DNA from: Phaeobacter gallaeciensis
GTDB lineage: Bacteria > Pseudomonadota > Alphaproteobacteria > Rhodobacterales > Rhodobacteraceae
Direction: 5' to 3'
DNA: 64,000 nt
NCBI RefSeq assembly: GCF_001678945.1
Contig: NZ_CP015124.1
Coordinates: forward strand, 248,001-312,000
In this document: positions 1-11,295 of the stretch, piece by piece
Numbering within the stretch: the first letter of the stretch is position 1
Layout: every line of letters starts with the position of its first letter
Program-made: the position numbers and the translations under genes
The notes under the pieces: model-generated
What the model was told of the DNA's origin: nothing
The model's database searches: none
What the model saw: only the letters and a program-made list of their open reading frames with translations

Positions 1-735
1 AACAAAGGAACAGGTCAGTCGCGTGACCGGGCCGTTCTCGAAAAACAGGGTCGCCACCGACAGATCCGGTGCATGCGGTCCGTGCCCCTCCTTGCCCGGA
101 ACAGCCTCGGCGCTGGCGGCAACTACCGTGCGGACCGCTCCGAACCAGCTGATCAGCCAGGCCAGGTAATAGCCTGCGTGTTCGAGCGTACAGCCAACCC
201 GGAATTCATCCTCATAAGGCCAAGGCGCGCCGCTCTCCGTCTGCCATTTGTGGTATTCGGCCTGGGTGATGAAGCCGTCATCCAGCTCGGCATAGATAGC
301 GCGCGGAGTGCCTGCGGTATTGTTGCGAAGAGCCTGACCAAGAGTTTGCGCCGCTTCCCCCAGGACCGAGCAAGGGGCCGAAGCGATCTGCAAGCCGCGG
401 CTAATGGCAAGATCCACCAGTTCTTTGGCCTCAGGAAAGGTCGTCGCCAGGGGTTTTTCGGAATATACCGGGTGGCCCGCACCCAGACAGGCGCGGCTGG
501 TTTCAAAGTGGGATCCTGGATTTGTCAGGTTGAGAACGAGCGCGCCCGGCGCGCTTTGCAACAATGCTTCAAACGTTGGTGCAAGCGGCAGGTTCCAGTA
601 GCTGCAGAAGTGTTTGAGCCGTTGTTTGTCGGTATCAAACACGCCCGCGATCTCGATCCCCGGCATAACCGCCAAGGACCGCATATAAAGGTCGGCCACA
701 AAGCCGCAGCCAAGCACCAGAAGCCGCTGTTTCAC
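1..735 (-). CDS. Gfo/Idh/MocA family oxidoreductase, C-terminus cut by the window edge
   Basis: Reading the minus strand from a GTG at 733-735 gives 245 uninterrupted codons that run off the left edge. The N-terminus has a Rossmann nucleotide-binding start (LVLGCGFVA, residues 5-13), and near residue 93 there is the EKPLA motif typical of the Gfo/Idh/MocA family, whose Lys contacts cofactor and substrate. Members are NAD(P)-dependent sugar or cyclitol dehydrogenases; the substrate cannot be told from this fragment. A purine-rich GGGGGCAGGGGC lies just before the GTG. The long open frames on the plus strand over the same bases look like shadows. No partner gene is visible on this side of the edge. 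Confidence 0.85.
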   Translation of the reverse strand, partial: MKQRLLVLGCGFVADLYMRSLAVMPGIEIAGVFDTDKQRLKHFCSYWNLPLAPTFEALLQSAPGALVLNLTNPGSHFETSRACLGAGHPVYSEKPLATTFPEAKELVDLAISRGLQIASAPCSVLGEAAQTLGQALRNNTAGTPRAIYAELDDGFITQAEYHKWQTESGAPWPYEDEFRVGCTLEHAGYYLAWLISWFGAVRTVVAASAEAVPGKEGHGPHAPDLSVATLFFENGPVTRLTCSFV

Positions 736-1168
736 GCCCCTGCCCCCGATAAGAAAAACCCGCAAGAACGGGACACACCTGCCAAACTTTCAAGGAGCAC
801 TAATAAGACCTGCCTTTTCCCACGACATCTGCCTATTTTACAAAAATGGCCAGAATTCGGCGAGACTTCGAATTCTGAATGATGGGCAAAAATGCCGCGC
901 TTCCGCAACGTTCGATGTCGCTTTGCGCTATTTCAGAGCGGAGAATTTACCATCTCTTCCCGCTTTCCAGACCGAAAATCAGGTGCTTTGCAGCATTGCC
1001 TCAATAGCGAAGGCCTCCACGAGGTATTAAGCTGACCACGCGAATTGCACTGCACTCTACCGCATCAAAGCTCTCGCGGCGCTTTTGTTGTCCTTTGAAT
1101 GGAAGAATTGTGACACGTGCAATCTGATAGTATGTCTTAGATTGATGTCCTTTCGGAGCCCCGTGGCA
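736..1168. other. Divergent intergenic region, 433 bp
   Basis: This stretch separates the oxidoreductase (minus) from the sulfotransferase-like gene (plus), so it should hold both promoters. I see no convincing gene in it. Its one striking element is a 9-bp inverted repeat at 851-877, listed separately. It is visibly more A/T-rich than the flanking genes around 830-900. Confidence 0.6.
851..877. promoter_or_regulatory. Perfect 9-bp inverted repeat, candidate operator
   Basis: CAGAATTCG at 851-859 and CGAATTCTG at 869-877 are exact reverse complements with a 9-nt spacer. No T-run follows on either strand, so an intrinsic terminator is unlikely. The position, between divergent genes, suits a regulator binding site. 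No regulator is identified. Confidence 0.35.
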
Positions 1169-1765
1169 ATGCTTGTATTTTATGACGAACGGCTGGTTCT
1201 TCTTTCGGTTCCGAAAACCGGCACTACGGCCTATCAGGCTGCGCTGCGGGATCGTGCTGATTTCGTGGTCTCCGATCCGCCGCAGCTGAAACATGCCCCT
1301 GTGTTCCGCTATAACCGCTGGTTCCGGCCGATGTTCGAACGGGTCTGCGGTGTTGAGCTGGAGCTGGCCGCCGTGATGCGTGAGCCGATCAGCTGGCTGG
1401 GCAGCTGGTACCGGTTTCGTCAACGGCCGTTTCTGGATGGGTCCCCGAATTCGACCAAAGGGATCAGTTTCGACGATTTCGTCCGAGCCTATTGCAAAGG
1501 CGATGTGCCGAAATTTGCCGATGTGGGAAGTCAGGCTAAGTTCCTGGAGCCACAGCGTAATGGCTGCGCAGTGACGCATCTGTTCAGATATGAAGACCAG
1601 TCCGCGCTCACAGCCTTTCTGGAGGAACGGCTTGATATGAAGATCGCAACCGACCGCCAGAACGTCAGCCCCGCCATGGATCTGGCACTAGATCCCAAGG
1701 TCGAAGCCATCCTGCGGCGTAAGCGTGCGGCGGATTTCGAACTCTACGACAGCATCGGCGACTAA
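1169..1765 (+). CDS. Sulfotransferase-like protein
   Basis: The 198-aa product carries PKTGTT at residues 16-21, the pattern of the 5'-phosphosulfate-binding loop of PAPS-dependent sulfotransferases. Further on, MREPISWLGSWYRFRQ resembles the 3'-phosphate-binding segment (R-x-P...S-x-Y). There is no signal peptide or membrane segment. The open frame extends to 1085, but the ATG at 1169 is preferred because GGAG stands at 1154-1157 and the homology-like part begins immediately after it. The natural acceptor (polysaccharide, lipid or protein) cannot be inferred. The gene stands alone, divergent from the oxidoreductase and convergent with cckA. Confidence 0.65.
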   Translation: MLVFYDERLVLLSVPKTGTTAYQAALRDRADFVVSDPPQLKHAPVFRYNRWFRPMFERVCGVELELAAVMREPISWLGSWYRFRQRPFLDGSPNSTKGISFDDFVRAYCKGDVPKFADVGSQAKFLEPQRNGCAVTHLFRYEDQSALTAFLEERLDMKIATDRQNVSPAMDLALDPKVEAILRRKRAADFELYDSIGD

Positions 1766-1825
1766 CGCCGACGCCTTTCGTCAGAAAAATACTGGCTGCC
1801 GAAAGCAGGCAGTGCCTGTGCAGCG

Positions 1826-4138
1826 TCAGTGAAGTTGGGCGTGTACCGTTTCGGTCAGCTGGCTCAGCGAGAAGGGTTTGGGCAGGAACACCGAGTTCGG
1901 CACATCCGGGTCAGTTTCGCCGAAGGCGCCCTCTGCATAGCCGGAAACGAAGACAACACGGGTATCGGGGCGTTCTTTCAGTGCCTCGCGTACCCAGCTG
2001 GGGCCATCCATGCCCGGCATCACAACGTCCGTGACAAAGACATCGACGCTCAGTCCCGGATCCTCCAGCGTGCGCAGCGCGTCTTCGGCGGATTCTGCCT
2101 CCAGCACCGTATAGCCGCGCATTCGCAGCGCGCGCGATGCAAAGGCGCGCACCGGCGCCTCATCCTCGACCAGCAATACCACACCCTCGCCATGCTGCGG
2201 CGCGGCGGTTTCCTCGACGGGTGCCTCGACTGGGGCATGTTCCACGGCGTCTTGCTTGTGCACCGGGAAAAACAGGGTGAAGCGGGTGCCGTGATCCTTG
2301 ACCGAGTCGATGAAGATATAGCCACCGGTCTGTTTGATGATGCCATAGGCGGTCGACAGGCCCAGACCGGTGCCTTCGCCCGTGCGCTTGGTGGTGTAGA
2401 AGGGCTCGAACACCTTCTGCATCTTGTCCGGATCGATCCCGACACCTTCGTCTGACACCCGAATGGTGACCCAATCGCCCGCAGGCACCTTGGCCCGGTC
2501 GCGTTCCAGCGGTGCCGTCAGCGTAACCGCTTCGGTCTCAACGCGGATTTCACCGCCATTGGGCATCGCATCGCGGGCGTTCACCACAAGGTTCATCAGC
2601 ACCTGTTCCAGCTGGCGTTTGTCCGCCCGGATCGAGCGCATCACCGGATCATGGCTGAGCGTCAGAGTCACCTTCTCCCCGACCAGACGATTCAGCAGAT
2701 GCGTCAGGTCCGACAGCGTGTCGCGCACGTCAAGGATTTCGGGCTGCAGGGTCTGCTTGCGCGAAAACGCCAGAAGCTGACTGACAAGGGAGGCCGCCCG
2801 GTTGGCGTTTTCATGAATCTGGATCAGATCACCATAGTCCTGATCGCCCTGATCGTGGCGCAGCAACAGCAGGTCACAATGGCCAGAAATGGCGGTCAGC
2901 AGGTTATTGAAGTCATGCGCAACGCCGCCGGCAAGCTGGCCGATGGCCTGCATTTTCTGGCTTTGCACGAATTGCGCCTCAAGCGTCTTCAGCTCGGTCG
3001 CGTCGTTCAGCACCGCGATCAACACCGGCGCGCCCTCTTCGAAGGTGCGGGTCAGGGTCACCTGTACGAAAACCTCGCGGTCACGGCGCGATAGCCGCAG
3101 GAATTCGGACTTGTTAGAGGCCAGCCCTGCGGCCGTATCGCGCAGCCAATCGGACATCGGGCGCCCCAGTCCCTCCATCAGCTGACCGAGTTTCAGATCG
3201 TCGCGCGGCTCCACCGCCAGCAGACGCTGGGCCATCTTGTTGAGAGACAGGATATCGCCGCTGGGCGCAACTTTCAGGAAGGGCACGGGCAGGCTTTCGA
3301 ACCCGGAGCTGGAAGCGCTGAGCCCGGAGGTGTCCACCTCCATCAGGTAAAGCTCGCTGCGGCCCTGGGTGCGGTTCAGCTCCGTCACCAAGACGTCCAC
3401 CGGCCCGGATTGGGTCATGATGGTATTGAGCTGGCCGGGATTGACCGGCAGTGCTGTGAACAAGCGCTCGGTGGATTTGACCCGTTCGCCGATCAGTTTG
3501 CGGGCGGCCTCGTTCATGAACAAAACCGCGCCGGACCGGCCCACGGTGATCATCGGGATTGGCACCGCCTCGGCACCGCGCCCGCTGCCGCCGCTGCGTT
3601 CGGCAATATCCTCAACCCGCCACAAAAAGCTGCCGCCCTGCATCTGGTGCACCGCGAGACGGACATGACCCCGCCGGGTGACGATATCCTCACGCGCAGC
3701 ACCGCTTTTTGCCGCCTGGCTTTGCAGGCGGAACAGTACTGCAGTCGGATTGGCCAGAACCGAGCGCAATGTGCCGGCAAGCGTTTCCTGTTTGCCTTCG
3801 GAAAACCGCTTCACGGCGGCCTCGTTGCAGGCGTGAATGCTGCCGTCCACATCGGTAACGAAGGTGGGCGTGGCGTCCTTTTCGATGAAACCGGTCAGAA
3901 GATCCGTCGCCATCGCCCGGGCATTCAGTCGCACCCTGGATTGCAGCACCATCAGAAGCGCCACCGCCACCAGAGTCAGCGAAACGGCGAGCATTCCGCG
4001 CGCGACCCGGTCAGGCCAATCAAGCGCCCAAGGCGCCACCAGCATTGCGCCTGCCAGCAGCAGAACGATCAAAAGGCGTTTATTCTCTGGGGTATTCACC
4101 CGCAATGAAGGAACGGAGGAAGTGGGGCGACCTGTCAT
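1826..4138 (-). CDS. cckA: Hybrid histidine kinase CckA
   Basis: 770 aa. Two membrane segments lie at about residues 22-40 and 48-66, followed by PAS-like sensor domains (about 80-385), a HisKA domain with the phospho-acceptor His408 in [11 protein letters not shown], an HATPase domain (N-box [11 protein letters not shown]-boxes DEGVGID and GEGTGLGLS) and a C-terminal receiver with Asp704 in [11 protein letters not shown]. This order and the H-box are those of CckA, the kinase and phosphatase that acts through ChpT on CtrA in alphaproteobacteria; in Rhodobacterales this route governs motility, gene transfer agent and differentiation genes rather than viability. The frame opens with TTG at 4159, but the ATG at 4136-4138 follows GGAG at a good distance. 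It lies 94 bp downstream of the rsmB-like gene on the same strand. Confidence 0.93.
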   Translation of the reverse strand: MTGRPTSSVPSLRVNTPENKRLLIVLLLAGAMLVAPWALDWPDRVARGMLAVSLTLVAVALLMVLQSRVRLNARAMATDLLTGFIEKDATPTFVTDVDGSIHACNEAAVKRFSEGKQETLAGTLRSVLANPTAVLFRLQSQAAKSGAAREDIVTRRGHVRLAVHQMQGGSFLWRVEDIAERSGGSGRGAEAVPIPMITVGRSGAVLFMNEAARKLIGERVKSTERLFTALPVNPGQLNTIMTQSGPVDVLVTELNRTQGRSELYLMEVDTSGLSASSSGFESLPVPFLKVAPSGDILSLNKMAQRLLAVEPRDDLKLGQLMEGLGRPMSDWLRDTAAGLASNKSEFLRLSRRDREVFVQVTLTRTFEEGAPVLIAVLNDATELKTLEAQFVQSQKMQAIGQLAGGVAHDFNNLLTAISGHCDLLLLRHDQGDQDYGDLIQIHENANRAASLVSQLLAFSRKQTLQPEILDVRDTLSDLTHLLNRLVGEKVTLTLSHDPVMRSIRADKRQLEQVLMNLVVNARDAMPNGGEIRVETEAVTLTAPLERDRAKVPAGDWVTIRVSDEGVGIDPDKMQKVFEPFYTTKRTGEGTGLGLSTAYGIIKQTGGYIFIDSVKDHGTRFTLFFPVHKQDAVEHAPVEAPVEETAAPQHGEGVVLLVEDEAPVRAFASRALRMRGYTVLEAESAEDALRTLEDPGLSVDVFVTDVVMPGMDGPSWVREALKERPDTRVVFVSGYAEGAFGETDPDVPNSVFLPKPFSLSQLTETVHAQLH

Positions 4139-4232
4139 TACGGCTCCGAAAAAAGACAAGATGCCGCCAATACGCCGCCATCAAGGTTAAGGCCACGTTA
4201 ATGGTGCAGCGGCTTTTGTTGACAGATACTTA

Positions 4233-5408
4233 TCAACCAGCCTTCGACCGCGTCAACATCGCTGCGAAGAAGCCATCAGTGCCATCCTGCACCCCCCAGG
4301 CTTTTTCGCCGATCAGTTGCCATTCCGGGCTGCGGGACAGGAAGGCACGGATCTGATCGCCGTTTTCCGCCTCCAGCATGGAGCAGGTGGCATACGCCAG
4401 CACACCGTCTGGCGCTGTAAGTTCGGCCGCCTCATCCAGAATTTCGGCCTGAATGGCCCGGATCTCGTCCAGCCGCTCCGGCGTCAGGCGCCATTTGCCT
4501 TCGGGTGCGCGCCGCCAAGAACCGGAGCCGGAACAGGGCGCATCGCAAAGCACCAGATCAAAGGGCGCCGCAGATCGAACCGCCTCGGTGGGCTGGCAGC
4601 TGATCTGAACCCCGGCGCGCGATGCCCGCTCCGGCAGATCCTTCATCCGGCGGGGATCGATGTCTTGGGCTGTCAGGCGGATTTGGGCACGCGCCGCCAT
4701 GGCGAGGCTCTTGCCACCGCCCCCGGCGCAGTAGTCCAGCACGGATAGGCCATCACGCAGCGGCAGCATATCCACCACCGCTTGGCTCGCGGCATCCTGC
4801 AGCTCAACCAAACCATTGTTATAGGCCGCCCCGTTACGCAGTTTGCGGGCGCCTTCGGTGACCTCCAGCGCGGTGGGTGAAGCAGCATGGGGCTCGGTTG
4901 AGATCCCCTCCTCCTCCAGCGCGGCGCGGGCCTCCGCGACGCTGGCCTTGCGAAGATTCACCCGCAGATGCACCGGCGCGCGCTGGCGGAGCGCCTGCGC
5001 TGCGGCCTCGGCATTGTCCCCAAGGCTGCTTGAAAAGGGGGACCAGAGCCAGTCCGGAATATCGAATTCCTCTGCCGGATTGGAAAAACCGACAGGCTCG
5101 GCCTGTTCTTCGGCGCTGAGCGGCGCAGGGGCGTAGCCTTCACCTGTGAACATATCGGAGGGATCGACGCCCGCCTCCCGCAGACCGCCAAGGATCAGGC
5201 CCCGGCCCGTCAGGCTGCCACCCAGAACCGCATGGGAGCGAAAGCAGCGCAGCGCCGTGAAGACGTGATCGCGCACTGACGCGCGATCCTTGGAGCCGGC
5301 AAAGCGACTGCGCCGGGCCCAGCCCGTCAAAGCCTTCTCCGCCGCCTCGCCCGCGATCACCTGATCCAGGACCTCGATCGCCGCCTGCAGGCGGGCCGCC
5401 GGGGTCAC
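4233..5408 (-). CDS. rsmB: RsmB-like 16S rRNA (cytosine-C5) methyltransferase
   Basis: 391 aa from GTG 5406-5408. The N-terminal ~80 residues resemble the NusB-like part of RsmB/Sun, and the rest is a NOL1/NOP2/Sun SAM-dependent fold: SAM-binding DYCAGGGGKS, then DAPCSGSGSWRR (around residue 290) and YATCSMLEAEN (around 340). These supply the two cysteines used for release and covalent catalysis in RNA m5C methyltransferases. RsmB modifies C967 of 16S rRNA in E. coli; the exact site here is inferred. The open frame runs 41 codons further upstream into guaB, but that extension has no family resemblance. The gene follows guaB by about 50 bp on the same strand, so co-transcription is likely. Confidence 0.82.
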   Translation of the reverse strand: MTPAARLQAAIEVLDQVIAGEAAEKALTGWARRSRFAGSKDRASVRDHVFTALRCFRSHAVLGGSLTGRGLILGGLREAGVDPSDMFTGEGYAPAPLSAEEQAEPVGFSNPAEEFDIPDWLWSPFSSSLGDNAEAAAQALRQRAPVHLRVNLRKASVAEARAALEEEGISTEPHAASPTALEVTEGARKLRNGAAYNNGLVELQDAASQAVVDMLPLRDGLSVLDYCAGGGGKSLAMAARAQIRLTAQDIDPRRMKDLPERASRAGVQISCQPTEAVRSAAPFDLVLCDAPCSGSGSWRRAPEGKWRLTPERLDEIRAIQAEILDEAAELTAPDGVLAYATCSMLEAENGDQIRAFLSRSPEWQLIGEKAWGVQDGTDGFFAAMLTRSKAG

Positions 5409-5457
5409 GCCCCGGCCCCGATCTTCGCTGACGCTGTCACAGCACTGCGCATCAAGA

Positions 5458-6909
<1,452 letters not shown>

Positions 6910-7066
6910 TCATCCCCATGCAAAACCCCGTTTGGCGGTGACCCTATGGCACAGAACCCCGGGAGGGAAAAGAGGCCACGACAAGAAATAGATCAAATCC
7001 CGTTGCAAGGGCCTCAGGGTCAGGCAAACGGGGCGTACGGCAGGCTCAAGACGCATCTCAGATGCT

Positions 7067-7081
7067 CATTTTTGAAAAATG
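7067..7081. promoter_or_regulatory. Short inverted repeat upstream of the RamA-like gene
   Basis: CATTTTT and AAAAATG flank a single G, giving a perfect 7+1+7 element about 95 bp before the start at 7175, in the divergent promoter region with guaB. A second small repeat, CATCT-C-AGATG, lies just upstream at 7054-7064. They may be operators; no regulator is identified. Confidence 0.3.
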
Positions 7082-7174
7082 CCGGAACCAGGCCCAAAAA
7101 TGACGCGGGCCGCCTTTCCCTTGGGCAAAAAGAACTTATGCTCCGCCACAGAATTCTAGTGAAAAGGCACAGGC

Positions 7175-9223
7175 ATGGCTGACGATCCCCTCGTTGTGTT
7201 TACCCCCTCCGGCAAACGCGGCCGGTTCCCCGCCGGAACCCCGGTTCTGACCGCTGCGCGGCAGCTTGGGGTCGATCTGGATTCCGTCTGCGGTGGCCGG
7301 GGCATCTGCTCGAAATGTCAGATCACTCCCTCCTATGGCGAATTCTCGAAACTCGGCGTCTCCGTGCAGGACGACGCGCTGAGCCCATGGAACAAGGTTG
7401 AACAGCGCTACAAGGACAAGCGTGGCCTGATCGATGGCCGTCGCCTTGGCTGCCAGGCCCTGATCGAAGGCGACGTGGTGATTGACGTTCCTCCCGAAAG
7501 CCAGGTCCACCGGCAGGTGGTCCGCAAACGGGCCGAGGCGCGCGACATCGTGATGAACCCGTCGACCCGCCTGTTCTACGTCGAGGTCGAAGAGCCCGAC
7601 ATGCATAAACCCTCGGGCGATCTGGAGCGGCTGGCCGAGGCCCTGCGGGTTCAGTGGGAGATCGAGAACGTCCAGTGCGATCTGCAAATCCTGCAAACCA
7701 TGCAGCCCGTCCTGCGCAAGGGCGGCTGGAAGGTCACCGTCGCGGTGCATCTGGGCGACAGCAACACGCCGCCGCGCATCATGCATATCTGGCCTGGCCT
7801 CTACGAAGGCTCGCTTTATGGGCTGGCGGTTGACCTAGGCTCCACCACCATCGCGGCCCACCTGTGCGATCTGAAAACTGGCGAGGTCGTCGCCTCCTCC
7901 GGCATCATGAACCCGCAGATCCGCTTTGGTGAGGATCTGATGAGCCGGGTCAGCTACGCAATGATGAACAAGGGCGGCGATCAGGAGATGACCCGCGCGG
8001 TCCGCGAAGGCATGGCGCAGCTGTTCACCCAGATTTCGGCAGAGGCCGGGATCGATCAGACGCTGATCGTCGATGCGGTCTTTGTCTGCAACCCGGTGAT
8101 GCACCACCTGTTCCTTGGCATTGATCCGTTCGAACTGGGTCAAGCCCCCTTTGCCCTGGCGACTTCGAACGCCTTGTCCCTGCGGGCCAGCGAGCTGGAT
8201 CTCAACATCCACCCCGCAGCGCGTGTCTACCTGCTGCCCTGCATCGCCGGCCACGTGGGCGCCGATGCTGCCGCCGTGGCCCTGTCCGAAGCACCGGATA
8301 AATCCAAGGATCTGGTGCTGGTGGTTGATGTGGGCACCAATGCGGAGATCCTGCTGGGCAACACGGAAAAGGTCCTCGCCTGCTCGTCCCCCACAGGTCC
8401 AGCCTTCGAGGGCGCGCAGATCTCCAGCGGTCAGCGCGCCGCCCCCGGCGCTATCGAGCGGGTCGAGATCAATCCTGACACCAAGGAACCGCGGTTCCGC
8501 GTCATCGGATCGGACCTCTGGTCGGATGAGGACGGCTTTGCCGAGGCGGTCGCCACCACCGGCATCACCGGTATCTGCGGCTCTGGTATTATCGAGGCGA
8601 TTGCCGAAATGCGCCTTGCTGGCGTTCTCGATGCCTCGGGGCTTATCGGATCAGCTGAACAGACCGGCTCCAGCCGCTGTATTCAGGACGGGCGCACCAA
8701 CGCCTATGTCCTCTGGGATGGATCTGCCGATGGCGGTCCGACGATTACCGTCACCAACCCTGACATCCGGGCGATCCAGATGGCCAAGGCGGCGCTCTAC
8801 TCTGGCGCGCGGTTGCTGATGGACAAATTCGGCGTCGACACCGTGGACCGCGTGGTGCTGGCCGGCGCCTTTGGCGCCCATATCTCGGCCAAACACGCGA
8901 TGGTTCTGGGCATGATCCCCGATTGTCCGCTGGAAAAGGTCACCAGCGCCGGCAACGCCGCAGGCACCGGTGCGCGTATTGCGCTTCTGAACACCGAGGC
9001 CCGCCGTGAAATCGAAGAGACCGTGCGCCAGATCGAAAAGGTGGAAACCGCAGTGGAGCCCCGGTTCCAGGAGCATTTCGTCAATGCCTCGGCCATTCCG
9101 AACTCGGTCGAGCCCTTCCCGATCCTGGAAACCGTGGTCACCCTGCCCGAGGTCAACTTCAACACCGGCGGCGGCGATGGCGCGGCAGACGGCGGGCGCA
9201 GACGCAGGCGTCGGCGCGGCTAA
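7175..9223 (+). CDS. RamA-like ATP-dependent reductive activator of a corrinoid protein
   Basis: 682 aa. An N-terminal plant-type [2Fe-2S] ferredoxin domain has Cys39, Cys45, Cys48 (CGGRGICSKC) and Cys93. After a linker comes an ASKHA ATPase fold (DUF4445): GLAVDLGSTTIAAHL near residue 215, LVVDVGTNAEILLG near 380, and CGSGIIEAIAEM. Such proteins (RamA, RACo) use ATP to reduce inactive Co(II) corrinoid to Co(I). In Rhodobacteraceae that lack a full MetH, a homologue of this type is known from mutant fitness studies to support methionine synthesis, which I take as its role here. The last residues are a run of seven arginines in GGRRRRRRRG, an unusual basic tail. The ATG has AAAAGG upstream. 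A strong terminator follows at 9267-9297. Confidence 0.85.
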   Translation: MADDPLVVFTPSGKRGRFPAGTPVLTAARQLGVDLDSVCGGRGICSKCQITPSYGEFSKLGVSVQDDALSPWNKVEQRYKDKRGLIDGRRLGCQALIEGDVVIDVPPESQVHRQVVRKRAEARDIVMNPSTRLFYVEVEEPDMHKPSGDLERLAEALRVQWEIENVQCDLQILQTMQPVLRKGGWKVTVAVHLGDSNTPPRIMHIWPGLYEGSLYGLAVDLGSTTIAAHLCDLKTGEVVASSGIMNPQIRFGEDLMSRVSYAMMNKGGDQEMTRAVREGMAQLFTQISAEAGIDQTLIVDAVFVCNPVMHHLFLGIDPFELGQAPFALATSNALSLRASELDLNIHPAARVYLLPCIAGHVGADAAAVALSEAPDKSKDLVLVVDVGTNAEILLGNTEKVLACSSPTGPAFEGAQISSGQRAAPGAIERVEINPDTKEPRFRVIGSDLWSDEDGFAEAVATTGITGICGSGIIEAIAEMRLAGVLDASGLIGSAEQTGSSRCIQDGRTNAYVLWDGSADGGPTITVTNPDIRAIQMAKAALYSGARLLMDKFGVDTVDRVVLAGAFGAHISAKHAMVLGMIPDCPLEKVTSAGNAAGTGARIALLNTEARREIEETVRQIEKVETAVEPRFQEHFVNASAIPNSVEPFPILETVVTLPEVNFNTGGGDGAADGGRRRRRRRG

Positions 9224-9266
9224 GTCGCTCACCCAAGACTGTGCTCCACTGGGGCTTGACGCTATA

Positions 9267-9297
9267 CGTCCCGGTAGTGGTTACCGGGACGTTTTTT
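9267..9297 (+). terminator. Rho-independent terminator after the RamA-like gene
   Basis: CGTCCCGGTA (9267-9276) pairs perfectly with TACCGGGACG (9282-9291) around a 5-nt loop and is followed by six T (9292-9297), 44 bp after the stop codon. Confidence 0.9.
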
Positions 9298-9458
9298 CAC
9301 GTTGCGCCCCCTTTCCCAAAGATTGCTGGCCAAGGCCCGCGTGAGGATCGGATTGTATCACATCATGTAGCCAGGTTGCGACCGCCCCAAACACGCGATC
9401 GCTTTGACTGCCGTCCATCACGTACCCCACAGCCGACACCACTGGACCCAACCAGACC

Positions 9459-11120
9459 TCAGTCGAGTGAAGCGAGACAGGCCAGAAGTTCGGCCCTGCG
9501 AAACGGCTTGGTCAGGAATCCATTCATGCCAACCTCGAAACAGGCCCTTGTGTCGCTTTTCTGGGCATTCGCCGTCAGCGCAACGATCCGGCATTCGGCG
9601 CGACCGGTTTCTGTCTCGTGCTGCCTGATCCTGCGCGCCGCCTCAAGCCCGCCCATGACCGGCATGGAAAGATCCATGAGGATCAGGTCGTAGTCCGCGC
9701 CCAGATAGTTTTCGACGGCGGCAGCACCGTTTTCCGCAAGACGGACCTGTGCCCCCAGTTTCTGGAGCATCTTGTCCACGACCATCTGGTTGGTCTTGTT
9801 GTCCTCGGCTACAAGGATTTTCATCCCATGCAGCCGGTCCGATGCGATACCGGTGTCGATCCCAGCTTCCCGTTCCAGACCACCGTTGATCTGATTGAGG
9901 ACTGCCTTCCCCGCAGTCTCTGCCCGCCGCGGATCAGCCATATCTGGCGCAAGGTTCAACCAAAGAGAGAAACGCGCGCCCTGTCCTGGCGCCGAGTCGA
10001 CGGTGATGTCGCCCCCCATCCGTTCGATCAGCGCCCGCGAGATTGCAAGGCCCAGCCCCGTGCCCTCTGCCTGCGCCTGCGGCGAGCTGGCGGCTTGCTC
10101 GTAGGCCGAAAAGATCGAACGCAGCTTACTTTCCTCGATCCCGCAGCCGGTATCCGAAACCACGAATTGCAATGGCCCCCTTGCGGAGGCCGGATCATAG
10201 GAAACCGCCAGCGAGACATAGCCTTCGTCGGTAAATTTGATCGCGTTTCCGATCACGTTCAAAAGGATCTGACGGGTCTTGCTGGCATCCCCCACAAAAA
10301 CGGATGGCACGGCATCAGGGTAATCCAAGCGAAACTCAAGCCCCTTGAACGAGGTCTTGGCCGAGAAAAGCGTAACGATTTCATCAACAAGATCGCGCAA
10401 TGAAAAGGGTTCATAGTGCAGTGAAATCTTGTCCGCGATGATCTGCGAGAAATCCAGAACTTCGTTGACGATCTTCAGCAATGCATTGGTAGAACTCAGT
10501 ATCGTATTGGCAAGCAGGGACTGCTCTTCGTCCAGACTGGTGTCTTGCAGCAACTCGCAGATCCCAAGGATGCCATTCATCGGCGTCCGGATCTCATGGC
10601 TCATCTCAGCCAAGAACCGTTCCTTGGCCTGGCTGGCCGCCTCCGCCTCCTGCTTTGCGATCTTGGCCAGCTCCAAAGCCGCGTCGCGTTCACGTTCCGA
10701 CGTGACATCTGCTGACGAGCCGACAAGGTGCGTCAGCTTGCCTGTCTCGTCGAAAACCGGGCTCATAGTCGTACGGATGTATCGTTCCTTGTGGACCGCA
10801 GGGAGATTGATCTCATAGGTTACCTCTTCGGCAGCGCGCGCCACTTCGATATGCTTGGCAAGAGCCCGCTCGCCGGTGGAACCGCCAAATACTTCCATCG
10901 CAGTCTTGCCAAACCAACCCTCTGCCGGAAGTTTCGAAATGACCCGGGCGCGCGAATTCATCGCGGCATAGCGGGGGATCCCGTCGTCACCAACCTCCAA
11001 AACGATCACCGCCATGCCAATCGCATCCAGCATGGAATAGAAATCGGTCACCTGAAGTCGTTTCACCCGTTGCTTCCCTTGCAGCTCGGACACGTCACCC
11101 AAATGACCATGGGCAACCAT
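9459..11120 (-). CDS. Soluble PAS-containing hybrid histidine kinase
   Basis: 553 aa from ATG 11118-11120. A PAS domain (about residues 30-150) is followed by a short coiled coil, a HisKA domain with FLAEMSHEIRTPMNGILG, an HATPase domain (LLNVIGNAIKFTDEGY, DTGCGIEES, GTGLGLAIS) and a C-terminal receiver (ILVAEDNKTNQMVV; acceptor Asp in LILMDLSMPVMGG). There is no membrane segment, so it should sense a cytoplasmic cue. The open frame continues 112 codons upstream, but that part is arginine- and alanine-rich and unlike any domain. A GTG at 11066 has a better-spaced ribosome binding site (AAGGGAAG) and is a real alternative start. It converges on the RamA-like gene and is followed upstream by the methyltransferase operon; any link to one-carbon genes is only positional. 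Confidence 0.88.
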   Translation of the reverse strand: MVAHGHLGDVSELQGKQRVKRLQVTDFYSMLDAIGMAVIVLEVGDDGIPRYAAMNSRARVISKLPAEGWFGKTAMEVFGGSTGERALAKHIEVARAAEEVTYEINLPAVHKERYIRTTMSPVFDETGKLTHLVGSSADVTSERERDAALELAKIAKQEAEAASQAKERFLAEMSHEIRTPMNGILGICELLQDTSLDEEQSLLANTILSSTNALLKIVNEVLDFSQIIADKISLHYEPFSLRDLVDEIVTLFSAKTSFKGLEFRLDYPDAVPSVFVGDASKTRQILLNVIGNAIKFTDEGYVSLAVSYDPASARGPLQFVVSDTGCGIEESKLRSIFSAYEQAASSPQAQAEGTGLGLAISRALIERMGGDITVDSAPGQGARFSLWLNLAPDMADPRRAETAGKAVLNQINGGLEREAGIDTGIASDRLHGMKILVAEDNKTNQMVVDKMLQKLGAQVRLAENGAAAVENYLGADYDLILMDLSMPVMGGLEAARRIRQHETETGRAECRIVALTANAQKSDTRACFEVGMNGFLTKPFRRAELLACLASLD

Positions 11121-11295
11121 TCCTCTGTTGTAATCTGTAAATGGATCACCGCTAACGAAGTCTGAAGATAACCTTTTGCCAAAGGTTTGTGCGCAATCCG
11201 ACCGCACCCGCAACGTTTGGCTCAGGAAGCACACGCACAGGACACTGTCGCCCCTGCTCCGTTTGTTAAAATACGGTCCCCCCAGACCGCACACA

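Noticed and set aside
73-882. Plus-strand open frame of 269 codons
   Set aside because: It runs antisense to the oxidoreductase fragment, has an Arg/Ala-rich composition and no family likeness; the minus strand gives a clear Gfo/Idh/MocA protein.
1001-1579. 192-codon minus-strand frame
   Set aside because: Antisense to the sulfotransferase-like gene, which has recognisable PAPS motifs and a good start.
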